This document shows positions 17,265 to 26,721 of a DNA stretch of 64,000 nt, piece by piece. Under the pieces are notes generated by a model. The model saw nothing but the letters and a program-made list of their open reading frames with translations, was not told the DNA's origin and ran no database searches. Both the position numbers and the translations under genes were made by a program. The stretch's first letter is position 1. Each line of letters begins with the position of its first letter. The stretch is taken from contig JAOZFG010000004.1 of the NCBI GenBank assembly GCA_027491435.1, forward strand, positions 202,626 to 266,625. Reading direction: 5' to 3'. The stretch is from Thermoproteota archaeon. GTDB taxonomy: Archaea > Korarchaeota > Korarchaeia > Korarchaeales > Korarchaeaceae.

Positions 17265-18595
17265 ATTGCTCTGGCTGCCTCAACCCCATCCTTCCCATCT
17301 ACCACGAAGGATATATTTATCTCGGAGGATCCCTGGGATATCATCTTCACGTTAATACCCCTCTCGGCAACCGCTTTAAAGACCCTGGCAGCAACCCCTG
17401 GGGTGCCCCTCATACCGGCCCCTATGGCTGAAACCACCGACAAGTTATCCTCAACACTTATCTCAGAGAATATAGGCCCTAGCAGCAAGTCCTCAAGCAC
17501 GTTAGAGGTCATGGAAGAGTCCTTTCCGTCTACAACTAAGGATATGGACGACTCAGAGACACTCTGAGAGATCATCAACACGTTAATTCCGTGATCTCCC
17601 AACACCGTGAACAACCTTCCAGCCGTCCCGGGCCTCCCTATCATCCCCACTCCCCTCACTGTTATTATGGAAACGTCCTCTCTGAGACCTACGGCCTTAA
17701 CTATGCCCTCCTTCACCTCCTCCTCTTTACTGACTAGCGTTCCCGGGTCCTCTCTCTTCCAGAAGTTCCTTATCCTGACGGGGACCTCCTTTCTCATCGC
17801 AGGCTCCAGAAACTTGGGGTGCATTCCCTTTGCCCCGAAGAAGGAGAGCTCAATTGCCTCCCTGTAGGAGACCTTCCTTAAGACCCTGGGATTCTTGACA
17901 ACTTTAGGGCTCACTGACAGGAGGCCGTCTACGTCAGTCCATAGCACGACTTCATCAGCCCTCAAGGCTGCCCCAATTAAGGTGGCCGTTAAGTCGCTAC
18001 CTCCCCTGCCTAGAGTAGTTACCCTGCCATCTTGGGTTTCCCCAGTGAATCCAGCGACTACTGGAAGGGTGTCAGGCAGCAAAGCCCCAAGCCTATTCCT
18101 TATGTAGACTTCTGAAGCCCTGTAAAGGGGGTTAGCGTCTCCAAACCTGTCATCTGTTACAATTCCAGCCTCCCCTCCCATCATGAACCTGGCGTTTATC
18201 CCCCTCCTCCTCAGCTCCTTGACCACTATATTACCGACGAGCCTTTCACCGAAAGATGCTACGAAATCCCTGGACTTGGGGCTCAACTCTCCCAAGTAGA
18301 AGATGCCAGTTAACGCCCTCTCCAATATTGAGAGGTCCTCGTCTATCGCGCCTCTAAGGTCTAAAGCCGCCATAACTTCATCGTGTATCTCCCTAAGCTT
18401 TAGAAACTTGTTTTTGAGCTCCTCTTCCTTTCCTTCACTGGCTAAGTAAGCCATGTCTAGCAGCAAATCTGTGACCCCCTTAACGGCCGAGACTACAGCT
18501 ACATTTCCCTGGCCTTGACCCTCGAGGTAGTCTATTACCTTCAGGACGTCCTCAGGTAGCCTCATCACCGAGCCTCCAAATTTCATTACAAGCAT
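17243..18595 (-). CDS. lysC: Aspartate kinase with C-terminal ACT domains
   Basis: VMKFGGSVM, ASFGERL, VVAGFTGETQDGRVTTLGRGGSDLTATLIGAAL, two ACT repeats. Confidence 0.93.
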   Translation of the reverse strand: MLVMKFGGSVMRLPEDVLKVIDYLEGQGQGNVAVVSAVKGVTDLLLDMAYLASEGKEEELKNKFLKLREIHDEVMAALDLRGAIDEDLSILERALTGIFYLGELSPKSRDFVASFGERLVGNIVVKELRRRGINARFMMGGEAGIVTDDRFGDANPLYRASEVYIRNRLGALLPDTLPVVAGFTGETQDGRVTTLGRGGSDLTATLIGAALRADEVVLWTDVDGLLSVSPKVVKNPRVLRKVSYREAIELSFFGAKGMHPKFLEPAMRKEVPVRIRNFWKREDPGTLVSKEEEVKEGIVKAVGLREDVSIITVRGVGMIGRPGTAGRLFTVLGDHGINVLMISQSVSESSISLVVDGKDSSMTSNVLEDLLLGPIFSEISVEDNLSVVSAIGAGMRGTPGVAARVFKAVAERGINVKMISQGSSEINISFVVDGKDGVEAARAIYEEFKL

Positions 18596-19596
18596 CTCCC
18601 ATCACCTGCAAGCCTGACCTTTAACTCTACCAAGTCCCTGATAACGGCGGCAGCGGTCTCCCTGCCGCCAGCACCCTTACCGACTAAAGTTTGTTTGCCA
18701 GAGATCTCCGCCTCAACTTGAAGGGCGTTTAAAGCCCCCTTCACGTTTAAGGGGCTCTTCAAGCTGATCCTCTGGGGTTTCACGAGGTGACTTTCCCCGT
18801 CGGAGTAGGCGATGAGCTTGTAGGTTTCGCCATTTCTTAAGGCATCGCTCACGTTTTCAAGCCCTATGTCCCTAATTCCCTCTACTTCGACGTCTCTTAA
18901 GGTTACCCCGCTCTGAAACGCCACGTTCGACAGGATTACGAGCTTGGCAGCGGAGTCCCACCCATCGACGTCGGCGCTGGGATCAGCCTCGGCATACCCC
19001 AATTTCTGAGCCTCTTTCAACGCTTTCTCAAAGCTAAGGCCCTCTTCCATCCTAGTCAGGATGTAGTTAGTGGTCCCATTTATTATCCCCCTGATTCTGA
19101 TAACTCTCTCGCCTAGGAGGCACCTGCTAACGAACCTTATGAAGGGAGTACCTCCTCCCACAGCCCCGCTGAACAGGAAGTGAACCCCGTTATATTCGGC
19201 CAGCTCCATCAGAGCTGGCATCTCGACGGCTAACGGGCCTTTATTGGCGGTGATCACATGCTTGCCCGCCGAGAGGGCCTCCCTTATGTACCTCACTGCT
19301 GGCATCCCGTCTTTCAGGTTAGTTGGGGTGAGCTCCACTAAGACGTCCGTACCCCCCTTGATCAACTCGGTCAGGCTAGCTCTGTTAGGATGGTCGTTCA
19401 GGATCCCCCTTTCCTTCATCTTCAGGATCTCTGCTATGTTAAGGCCTTCTTCGTTATACACGGCGGTCTTCGAGTCGGCAACTCCCACCACCTTCAAGTT
19501 TAACCCATATTTGCTCTTCAACTCATGCCCTCTCTCCTGTACTTCCCTCAGCAGGGCCCTACCTACTGTCCCAAGCCCTATGATCACCGCTTTCAT
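18586..19596 (-). CDS. hom: Homoserine dehydrogenase
   Basis: IIGLGTVGRALL, GKHVITANKGPLA, IRGIINGTTNYILTRMEEG, GYAEADPSADVDGWDSAAKLVIL. Confidence 0.93.
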   Translation of the reverse strand: MKAVIIGLGTVGRALLREVQERGHELKSKYGLNLKVVGVADSKTAVYNEEGLNIAEILKMKERGILNDHPNRASLTELIKGGTDVLVELTPTNLKDGMPAVRYIREALSAGKHVITANKGPLAVEMPALMELAEYNGVHFLFSGAVGGGTPFIRFVSRCLLGERVIRIRGIINGTTNYILTRMEEGLSFEKALKEAQKLGYAEADPSADVDGWDSAAKLVILSNVAFQSGVTLRDVEVEGIRDIGLENVSDALRNGETYKLIAYSDGESHLVKPQRISLKSPLNVKGALNALQVEAEISGKQTLVGKGAGGRETAAAVIRDLVELKVRLAGDGRCL

Positions 19597-19647
19597 TAAC
19601 CATGCCTAATAGTCTAGAATTAAAAAGGGGAGGCCCCTAAAATACCA

Positions 19648-20298
19648 GTGATAAAAATGTCGCTGATTAAGGAGGAGATAAAAATCTTATTGTATGAGAT
19701 CAGGAAATTGAGTAATATTGCATTGGAGTTAACGGGACTTTGCGTAGAAGTTTTCGTCAATAAGAGAAAAGTAGACGGGTTAGTTAAGCAGGTGGAGGAG
19801 AAGAGCAACGTGATAAGTTTCTCATACATGGAGCTTAAGGAGAAGGTTTCTCAGGTTATAGCCAGGTATCAGCCGATGGCTGATGACCTGAGAACCCTGA
19901 TCTCCATCATGGAGATTGGGTACGGGCTTAATAGGCTGGGCAGGTACTCAAGGAATATAGCTCAGGTGTTGGAGGCCTTCCAAGAGGTGGAGAGGTGCGA
20001 CACGTCAATAGTGGTGACCCCGGCTGAAGTGGTCAACAGGATGGTTGAGATGGCCCTGAAGGCCTACGAGGAGAGGGACGCTTCCTTGGCTAGGGAGGTT
20101 ATCTCCATGGACGACACAGTGGATGGAGCTTACAACTCCTACATGAAGAAGGTTATCGAGGGTGAGGAGAAAGATCCCAAGTGCGCCGTGGCCAACACCC
20201 TCATACTCAGGTATCTGGAGAGGATGGCGGATCACGCCGTTCAGATAGCCGAAGAGTCCCTCTACATGATAGAGGGCTCCTATCTAATCGGACGCTAG
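19648..20298 (+). CDS. PhoU-like regulator
   Basis: PhoU helical repeats: IMEIGYGLNRLGRYSRNIA and LILRYLERMADHAVQIAEESLYMIEG. Confidence 0.82.
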   Translation: MIKMSLIKEEIKILLYEIRKLSNIALELTGLCVEVFVNKRKVDGLVKQVEEKSNVISFSYMELKEKVSQVIARYQPMADDLRTLISIMEIGYGLNRLGRYSRNIAQVLEAFQEVERCDTSIVVTPAEVVNRMVEMALKAYEERDASLAREVISMDDTVDGAYNSYMKKVIEGEEKDPKCAVANTLILRYLERMADHAVQIAEESLYMIEGSYLIGR

Positions 20299-21309
20299 CC
20301 TCTTCCTCAGCTCTTCTAATAGGAGGGGGATCACCTCTCTGTAATCTGCCACCACCCCATAGTCACAACTCTCGAATATGGGGGCTTTGGGGTCCCTGTT
20401 TATGGCCACTATCACCTTGGCCGATTGGACGCCGACCATGTGCTGGGAGGTACCTGATATGCCTACAGCTATGTAGAGGTCCGGCCTTATGGTCTTCCCA
20501 GTCTGTCCAACTTGTCTACTTCTGGGAAGCCATCCCAGGTCTACTATCTTCCTGCTACCGGCCAAGGCCCCGCCCAATAGGCGAGCCAGCTCCCTTAACA
20601 TTTCCAGCCCTTTAGGGATGCCCAACCCGTATCCGCCTGCGACCACCACCTTGGCCTTGTCGATGGGCATCTCAACCTGAGACGTCTCCCTAAACTCCAG
20701 AAGCTCAACTTCTGAGGGATCAACCTTAACGGGCTCTCTTATTACCTCACCACTTCTGTTCTCATCTCTCGGCGGTGTTGGAAAGACGTTGGGCCTGACT
20801 GAGGCCATCTGAGGCCTCCTATCTGGCGTCACTATCTTAGCAAATATCTTGCCGCCGAAGGCGGGCCTAATCTGGATCAAGTTTCCCCTCTCATCCACGT
20901 CAAAGGCGGTGCAGTCGGCAGTCAACCCCGTCCTCAAGGGAATAGCTACTGAGCTAGCAACCTCCCTGCCCCTTCTCGTCCCGGGAAAGAGCACTATTTC
21001 GGGTTTGTACTTCACTATTAGTTTGTAGAGGGCTTGGGAGTACTTCTGTGGGTTATACGTGAGTAAATCGGGACTATCAGCGACGATCACCTGATCGGCC
21101 CCCCGATAAATGGCCTCCTTGGGCAGATCTCCCAGATCATGCCCTACGATTATTCCCGTTAGGGGAACCTCCAACCTGTCAGCCAGCCTTCTCCCCTCTC
21201 CTAAGAGTTGGAGGGACGCCTCCTCTATCGAGTCTCCCCAAGTCTCCAGGAAGACCCATACGCCCCTCCACTCATCCTTGTTGACGGGGGGCCATTCCTT
21301 ACAGACCAC
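20284..21309 (-). CDS. etfA: Electron transfer flavoprotein alpha subunit
   Basis: VVAGGYGLG; SRQVGQTGKTIRPDLYIAVGISGTSQHMVGVQSAKVIVAINRDPKAPIFESCDYGVVADYREVIPLL. Confidence 0.92.
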   Translation of the reverse strand: MVCKEWPPVNKDEWRGVWVFLETWGDSIEEASLQLLGEGRRLADRLEVPLTGIIVGHDLGDLPKEAIYRGADQVIVADSPDLLTYNPQKYSQALYKLIVKYKPEIVLFPGTRRGREVASSVAIPLRTGLTADCTAFDVDERGNLIQIRPAFGGKIFAKIVTPDRRPQMASVRPNVFPTPPRDENRSGEVIREPVKVDPSEVELLEFRETSQVEMPIDKAKVVVAGGYGLGIPKGLEMLRELARLLGGALAGSRKIVDLGWLPRSRQVGQTGKTIRPDLYIAVGISGTSQHMVGVQSAKVIVAINRDPKAPIFESCDYGVVADYREVIPLLLEELRKRLASD

Positions 21310-22087
21310 CCTTCAACACCTCCAGAATCTTATCCGCCAACCACTTAGCAGCCTCAGCCGCCTCGCCCTGAAAGATCTCCCCCCTCCTCTTAGGAGGCTC
21401 TACCACAACCATGTCAACTACTCTAGTGGGAGATCCGGGAAATCCTACGCACTCGGGATCTATTCCAAGGTCATCCAAGCTCCAGAAATCGATGGCCCTC
21501 TTGGCCCTTATCTTACCCCTTATGGTGGGCCTCCTCGGCTTGTTCGCCCCTAGCACTACGGTTAGCAGGGCGGGAAGCCCAAGCCTCCAGACTTCAACCC
21601 CTCTCTCGCTTTCCCTCTCAACGGTTATGCTCTCATCCCCTATCTCAAGCACCTTGTGAACGTAGCTTATGAACGGAATCCCTAGGTGAACTGCAATTCC
21701 AGGTCCAACTTGACCGGTGGCGCTATCTATAGTCTCCTCACCGACCAATATCAGATCAGCCTTCAACTTCTTGGCGGCTTCAGCCAACACCCTTGAGGTG
21801 GCTAGGGTATCAGCCCCCGCCATTCTCCTATCCGTTAGCAGGATTCCCCTATCAGCCCCCATGGACACGGCTTCCATCAGCCCCTCCTTAGCCACTGGAG
21901 GGGCCATGCTAACGGCTATGACCTCCCCTCCAACCTTATCCCTTATCTGAAGGCCCATCTCCAGGGCGTTTAAGTCTGGGGGGTTTACTACGCTCTCTAC
22001 CCCGACTCTAACCAAAGTCTTAGTCACCGGGTCGAACTTCATCTGGTCTACTCTGGGCACCCACTTTATTCCAACCAGAATTCTCAT
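21299..22087 (-). CDS. etfB: Electron transfer flavoprotein beta subunit
   Basis: MRILVGIKWVPRVDQ; NPPDLNALEMGLQI; VGEETIDSATGQVGPGIAVHLGIP. Start placed at the conserved internal Met (22087); the extension overlaps the upstream gene. Confidence 0.9.
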   Translation of the reverse strand: MRILVGIKWVPRVDQMKFDPVTKTLVRVGVESVVNPPDLNALEMGLQIRDKVGGEVIAVSMAPPVAKEGLMEAVSMGADRGILLTDRRMAGADTLATSRVLAEAAKKLKADLILVGEETIDSATGQVGPGIAVHLGIPFISYVHKVLEIGDESITVERESERGVEVWRLGLPALLTVVLGANKPRRPTIRGKIRAKRAIDFWSLDDLGIDPECVGFPGSPTRVVDMVVVEPPKRRGEIFQGEAAEAAKWLADKILEVLKGGL

Positions 22088-22115
22088 TTTTAAAGCCCCT
22101 AAAAAAGAAAAGGGG

Positions 22116-23318
22116 TTACTTTTTGTAGGGAAGGTGCTCCTTACCCAGCAGGAACCTGGCAATTATCAACCTCATTATGTTCTGTCCGCCCTCAGCTCCG
22201 ACGTAGTAACTCATGACTCCTCTAAGGGCCATCTCTAGTGGGGTATCCTTAGTATAACCGTAGGCACCTGTGGCCTTCATGAACTCCTTTATAGCATCAA
22301 CTGAGAGTTCTGGAGCCAGCAGCTTAGCCATAGCAGCCCATAAACCTACTTCCTTTATTGTAGCGTTACCCTTGTCAAATTGATCTATCATCCAAGCGGC
22401 CTTGTATATCACCAGCCTAGTAGCTTCCAGCTTAGAGTAGTAATCCACCAGCGGGAACTGTATACCCTCGAAGGAGGCTAAAGACCTACCAAAGACGTTC
22501 CTGTTCTTCACGTACTCAGCAGTATAATCGAACATGCCCATTGCAGCCCCAGTGCAACCAGCAGCTACGAATACTCTAGCCCTGTTGAACCCCTCCATGG
22601 CTATCTTGAACCCCTCGTTAACCTCACCTATCAGGTAGTCGTCCGGCAGCTTGACGTTGTTTAACCTCATCCACCCGGTGCTTATCCCGCACCTGCCCAT
22701 ATCCTCGAAGAGCCCTGTTTCTATCCCAGGAGCGTCTATGGGAAGCCAGAAGATGCTCATCCCCCTGGAACCAGCCTCCGGCTTTGTCTTAACTAGCGTA
22801 ACGTAGCCTCCACCCAGCTCTTGTGCCTCAACTATGCCACTTATGAAGGTCTTCTCCCCGTTTAACACCCAGTGGTCGTCCTCCTTCTTAGCTAATGTCT
22901 TGAAACCGGCCACGTCACTTCCGCTCTGAGGCTCAGTTGAGTTAATCCCTACAAACCCCTCCCCCCTAGCCGCCTTACTCAGGACCTCCTTAGCCAACTC
23001 GGGCTTAGCGTATCTCTCCACTATTTTACCCCAAGAGGCCTCCACCAAGTGGAACACGGCAGTAGCCACGCTGGGATCAGCCCGAGCTAACTCCTCGGTG
23101 GCGATGGTTCCCATGACCCAGCTCGCACCCTGCCCTCCATACTCGGGCTTTATCGTCAACAGCAAAATTCCATTCTCTGCTAAGGCCTTTATGACTTCCT
23201 CAGGAATTCTGCATTTGGTGTCAATCTCCCTAGCCCTCGGAGCCAGAACCTCTGAGAGGAGTTCCCTCAAACTAGACCTGAAGACCTCTTCCTCCTCAGT
23301 AAAACCAAAGTCCACCAA
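22116..23318 (-). CDS. Acyl-CoA dehydrogenase
   Basis: VGINSTEPQSGSDVAGFKTLAKKEDDHWVLNGEKTFISG; FGRSLASFEGIQFPLVDYYSKLEATRL. Confidence 0.92.
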   Translation of the reverse strand: MVDFGFTEEEEVFRSSLRELLSEVLAPRAREIDTKCRIPEEVIKALAENGILLLTIKPEYGGQGASWVMGTIATEELARADPSVATAVFHLVEASWGKIVERYAKPELAKEVLSKAARGEGFVGINSTEPQSGSDVAGFKTLAKKEDDHWVLNGEKTFISGIVEAQELGGGYVTLVKTKPEAGSRGMSIFWLPIDAPGIETGLFEDMGRCGISTGWMRLNNVKLPDDYLIGEVNEGFKIAMEGFNRARVFVAAGCTGAAMGMFDYTAEYVKNRNVFGRSLASFEGIQFPLVDYYSKLEATRLVIYKAAWMIDQFDKGNATIKEVGLWAAMAKLLAPELSVDAIKEFMKATGAYGYTKDTPLEMALRGVMSYYVGAEGGQNIMRLIIARFLLGKEHLPYKK

Positions 23319-23364
23319 TCGGGGTTCACCCCGTCCCTATTAAACAGGAAAAATTTAAAGTATC

Positions 23365-23661
23365 TTAACCGAACCGGTAGACCACTCCCTTGCCTCCCCT
23401 AGGGTAGCTCCAATGCAAATTGTTGTAAGGACATATTAGGAGGCAGGTGCCACACTCTAAGCAGCCCTCGTAGTTGTACATCATCTCGTTCGTGTGGGAG
23501 TTCCACTCATAAAGCTTAGCTGGACATCCCCTCTCACAGGCTCTAGTTTCACATTTTCTGCAGACTTCCTGATCAAGTATCCATATGTGGGGCTCCTCAT
23601 CAACCTCGAAGTGGGTGGAAGCTAGCTTATCCTCCACGGAGAGCTCGAACAGCTTAGACAT
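23365..23661 (-). CDS. fixX: Ferredoxin-like protein (FixX-like)
   Basis: CRKCETRACERGCPAKLYEW...YEGCLECGTCLLICPYNNLHWSYPRGGKGVVYRFG. Confidence 0.9.
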   Translation of the reverse strand: MSKLFELSVEDKLASTHFEVDEEPHIWILDQEVCRKCETRACERGCPAKLYEWNSHTNEMMYNYEGCLECGTCLLICPYNNLHWSYPRGGKGVVYRFG

Positions 23662-23734
23662 GTTAACCCCTGTTAACTGAAGGCCATAACTAATAATTTT
23701 TTGATATTCCCCTTCCTAGACAGCCGGTGATCCC

Positions 23735-24511
23735 ATGAACATAGCGGTTCTCCTTAAGCAGTCAATTGACGTTCAGGAGCTTATGGTAGATCCAGACTCA
23801 GATAAGATCTACCTGGAGGAAGCTCCGACGAAACCTGGGGAGATAGACCTCAATGCCGTGGAAGAGGCCGTCAGGATTAAGGAGAAGGTCGGGGGCAAGG
23901 CCACTCTTATAATGTTGTCCACTTGGGGATCGTCAGGGAAGAGGAAGAGGGAAGCGAGGGAGGCGATTAAGCGGTCTCTAGCCATGGGCCTCGACGACGC
24001 CATCTTCATATTTGGAGCCGATGGCAGGGAGGTAGACACCTACGTTTCAGCCAAGGTGATCGCCGAGAAGGTTAGGGAGATAGAAGCTAATCTAGTTCTG
24101 GCTGGGGAGGGAAGTGAGGACAACTTCACAGGCCTTCTACCAGCTAGGGTAGCTGCTGAGCTGGGCTGGCCCTACGTGGCCTACGCCACCTCGATAGAGG
24201 TTGAGGGAGATCACCTAATAGTGACCAGAAGCCTGGAGGACTACGAGGAGAAGGTTAAGGTGAAGCTGCCCGCCGTTATCTCAGTTACCCAGGAGATAAA
24301 CAAGCCCAGGATACCCAAGCTGATGGAGATAGTAAAGGCTGGGAAAAAACCTGTTAAAGAGGAGGAATTTAATAAGAAACATGAATCAAAACTGAAGATT
24401 AAGTCTATAAAAGTTCCTAAAGTAGAGAGGAAAAAAGTGGTTATTGAGGGAGATTTAGACGAGGTCCTGGACAAACTCCTGCAGGCTCTCAAAGAGGAGG
24501 GAGTGATATAG
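23735..24511 (+). CDS. fixA: ETF beta-like subunit of Fix-type system
   Basis: MNIAVLLKQSIDVQE...GEIDLNAVEEAVRIKEKVGG; divergent from fixX, followed by fixB- and fixC-like ORFs. Confidence 0.85.
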   Translation: MNIAVLLKQSIDVQELMVDPDSDKIYLEEAPTKPGEIDLNAVEEAVRIKEKVGGKATLIMLSTWGSSGKRKREAREAIKRSLAMGLDDAIFIFGADGREVDTYVSAKVIAEKVREIEANLVLAGEGSEDNFTGLLPARVAAELGWPYVAYATSIEVEGDHLIVTRSLEDYEEKVKVKLPAVISVTQEINKPRIPKLMEIVKAGKKPVKEEEFNKKHESKLKIKSIKVPKVERKKVVIEGDLDEVLDKLLQALKEEGVI

Positions 24512-24523
24512 GGGGGCGTTGTC

Positions 24524-25417
24524 ATGAGGGTGGTCATCTATTCTGACGTGTTGGACCTGGCCAAAGAGCTTATTGGGCTTGCTAACGAGCTTAATGCTGA
24601 AACTGAGCTAATTTTAGCTGGAATGGAGCCTGATAACGTGGTGGGAGTCGATAGAATCACGCTTTACAGGGGCATTTCTCCGGAGGACCAGGAACTAGTG
24701 TTAGAGGCGCTGAAACAGGCTGAAGCAGACCTCTACCTGCTCTCTAATGACAGAAGGGGTAGGGAGTTAGTGGGGTTGCTGGCCCACTCTAAAGGAGGGG
24801 CTTCAATTGTAGATGCCACCAGCGTTAAGGTGGAAGGGGACAGGGTGATAGCCGAGAGGATGACTCTGGGCGGTAAGGGCGTGGCCGTGGAGGAGGCCAA
24901 GATGCCTGCGGTCATATCTGTGATGGCAGGCAAGTACAAGCCGCCAGAGGAGGGTAAATCCCCTGAAATAATTGAGAAGGAAGCTCCTTCAATAGAGAGG
25001 AGGGTTGAACTCGTCGACAAGAAGGAAAAGCCCAAGGTAGGGGTTCCCCTGGATAAGGCGGATGTGGTGATAGCTGTAGGCAGGGGCTTCAAGAAGAAGG
25101 AGGATCTTAAGATGGCCTACGAGCTGGCCGAAATCCTGGGGGGCGTGGTCGGCGCCACCAGGCCACTGGCCGCTGACCTCAAGTGGATGCCCGAGGAGGT
25201 CTGGATAGGAATAAGCGGAGTTAGGATAAGGCCAAAGCTCCTCATAGTCATTGGGGCATCTGGACAACAGCAGTTCTCGGCAGGCATAATGGACTCCAAG
25301 GTTGTCGTGGCCATAAACAACGACGAGAAGGCCCCCATATTTGAGGTCTCCGACTACGGCATAGTGGCTGACTTGTATGAGGCGGTTCCCAAGCTTATAG
25401 AGAAGCTGAAAAGGTGA
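24524..25417 (+). CDS. fixB: ETF alpha-like subunit of Fix-type system
   Basis: C-terminal ADVVIAVGRGF...RIRPKLLIVIGASGQQQFSAGIMDSKVVVAINNDEKAPIFEVSDYGIVADLYEAVPKLIEKL. Confidence 0.85.
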   Translation: MRVVIYSDVLDLAKELIGLANELNAETELILAGMEPDNVVGVDRITLYRGISPEDQELVLEALKQAEADLYLLSNDRRGRELVGLLAHSKGGASIVDATSVKVEGDRVIAERMTLGGKGVAVEEAKMPAVISVMAGKYKPPEEGKSPEIIEKEAPSIERRVELVDKKEKPKVGVPLDKADVVIAVGRGFKKKEDLKMAYELAEILGGVVGATRPLAADLKWMPEEVWIGISGVRIRPKLLIVIGASGQQQFSAGIMDSKVVVAINNDEKAPIFEVSDYGIVADLYEAVPKLIEKLKR

Positions 25418-26709
25418 ACTTGATGGCTGATTTCGACGTAATAGTTGTGGGCGCGGGCCCTGCCGGGTCCGTCGCCTCCTACCTACTAGCTAAAAAGGGG
25501 TACACCGTGCTACTAGTTGATAGAGGGAAGAGGGTAGGCTCCAAGAACATGTTCGGTGGGAGGCTGTACGCTTGGTCCCTTCAGGAGGTCTTCCCTAACT
25601 TCTGGGAAGAAGCTCCAGTAGAGAGAGAGGTTAAGAAGGAAGTTTTGGGATTCATCTCGGGAAACGAGGGGGTGGAGGTATCCCTGAGCTGGGAACCTCA
25701 GGCTAAGAGCTTCACTCTCCTCAGGGCCAAATTCGACGAGTGGCTCTCACAGAAGGCTGAAGACGCTGGAGTTGAGGTTATATCAGGCATAAGGGTGGAA
25801 AGTCCGCTAATAGAAGGCGGCAAGGTTAAGGGGATAGTGGCGGAAGGGGATGAGCGACTGGAATCAGAGGTGGTGGTGGCTGCTGACGGGGTCCTCAGTT
25901 TTATGGCAGAGAAAGCGGGTCTGCGACCGCCCTTAAGGAAAGAAGACTTTGCAGTTGGCGTTAAAGAGGTAATTGAGCTTCCCAAGGAGAAGATAGAGGA
26001 CAGGTTCGGGCTGGAAGGTAAGGAAGGCGCAGCTCAACTTTACATAGGCTTCACGGGAGGGGTTATAGGAGGTGGCTTCATATACACGAACCTGAACACG
26101 ATATCCCTGGGAGTGGTGGCCAGAATAGGCTCCCTTTACGAGAGCTTGGACAAGGTTCAGTACTCAATGTGGAACTTGCTGGATGAGTTTAAAGCGCACC
26201 CCATGATCAGGAAGTACGTGAGGGGCGGTAAGCTCGTTGAGTACTCTGCACACCTGATACCTGAGACGCAGTTCCTTAGGGAGGTAAAGCTCTATAGCGA
26301 TGGGATAGTCTTAGTAGGCGACGCCGCTGGTTTCTGCGTTAACTACGGAGTCACCGTCAGGGGAATGGACTTCGCAATAGAGAGCGCCAAGGCAGCCGCC
26401 GAAGCAATAGATCATGCCCTCAAATCTGGAGGGGCTACCTCATCTAACTTGTCCAAATATCTGGAGCTGCTCAACAAGGGCATGATGAGGGAGCTGGACC
26501 AGGCTAAGAAAGCAGTAGATCTGATGGAGAACCCCAGAATATACACCTCCTACCCGAACCTAATCATTAAGCTTATGAAGCACATGTTCCACGTTAGTGG
26601 TAGGCCCAGGAAGAGCCTCTACGAAGCTTCAAAGGAGTTCATGAAGGAAGAAAGCATTTCCTTGTTTACAGCAATTAGGGACATCTGGAAAATGTTAAGG
26701 AGCTTGTAG
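25414..26709 (+). CDS. fixC: FixC-like ETF:quinone oxidoreductase flavoprotein
   Basis: DFDVIVVGAGPAGSVASYLLAKKGYTVLLVDRGKRVGSKNMFGGRLYAWSLQEVFPNFWEEAPVER; VLVGDAAGFCVNYGVTVRGMDFAIESA. Confidence 0.92.
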   Translation: MNLMADFDVIVVGAGPAGSVASYLLAKKGYTVLLVDRGKRVGSKNMFGGRLYAWSLQEVFPNFWEEAPVEREVKKEVLGFISGNEGVEVSLSWEPQAKSFTLLRAKFDEWLSQKAEDAGVEVISGIRVESPLIEGGKVKGIVAEGDERLESEVVVAADGVLSFMAEKAGLRPPLRKEDFAVGVKEVIELPKEKIEDRFGLEGKEGAAQLYIGFTGGVIGGGFIYTNLNTISLGVVARIGSLYESLDKVQYSMWNLLDEFKAHPMIRKYVRGGKLVEYSAHLIPETQFLREVKLYSDGIVLVGDAAGFCVNYGVTVRGMDFAIESAKAAAEAIDHALKSGGATSSNLSKYLELLNKGMMRELDQAKKAVDLMENPRIYTSYPNLIIKLMKHMFHVSGRPRKSLYEASKEFMKEESISLFTAIRDIWKMLRSL

Positions 26710-26721
26710 CAGGGTGATCTT

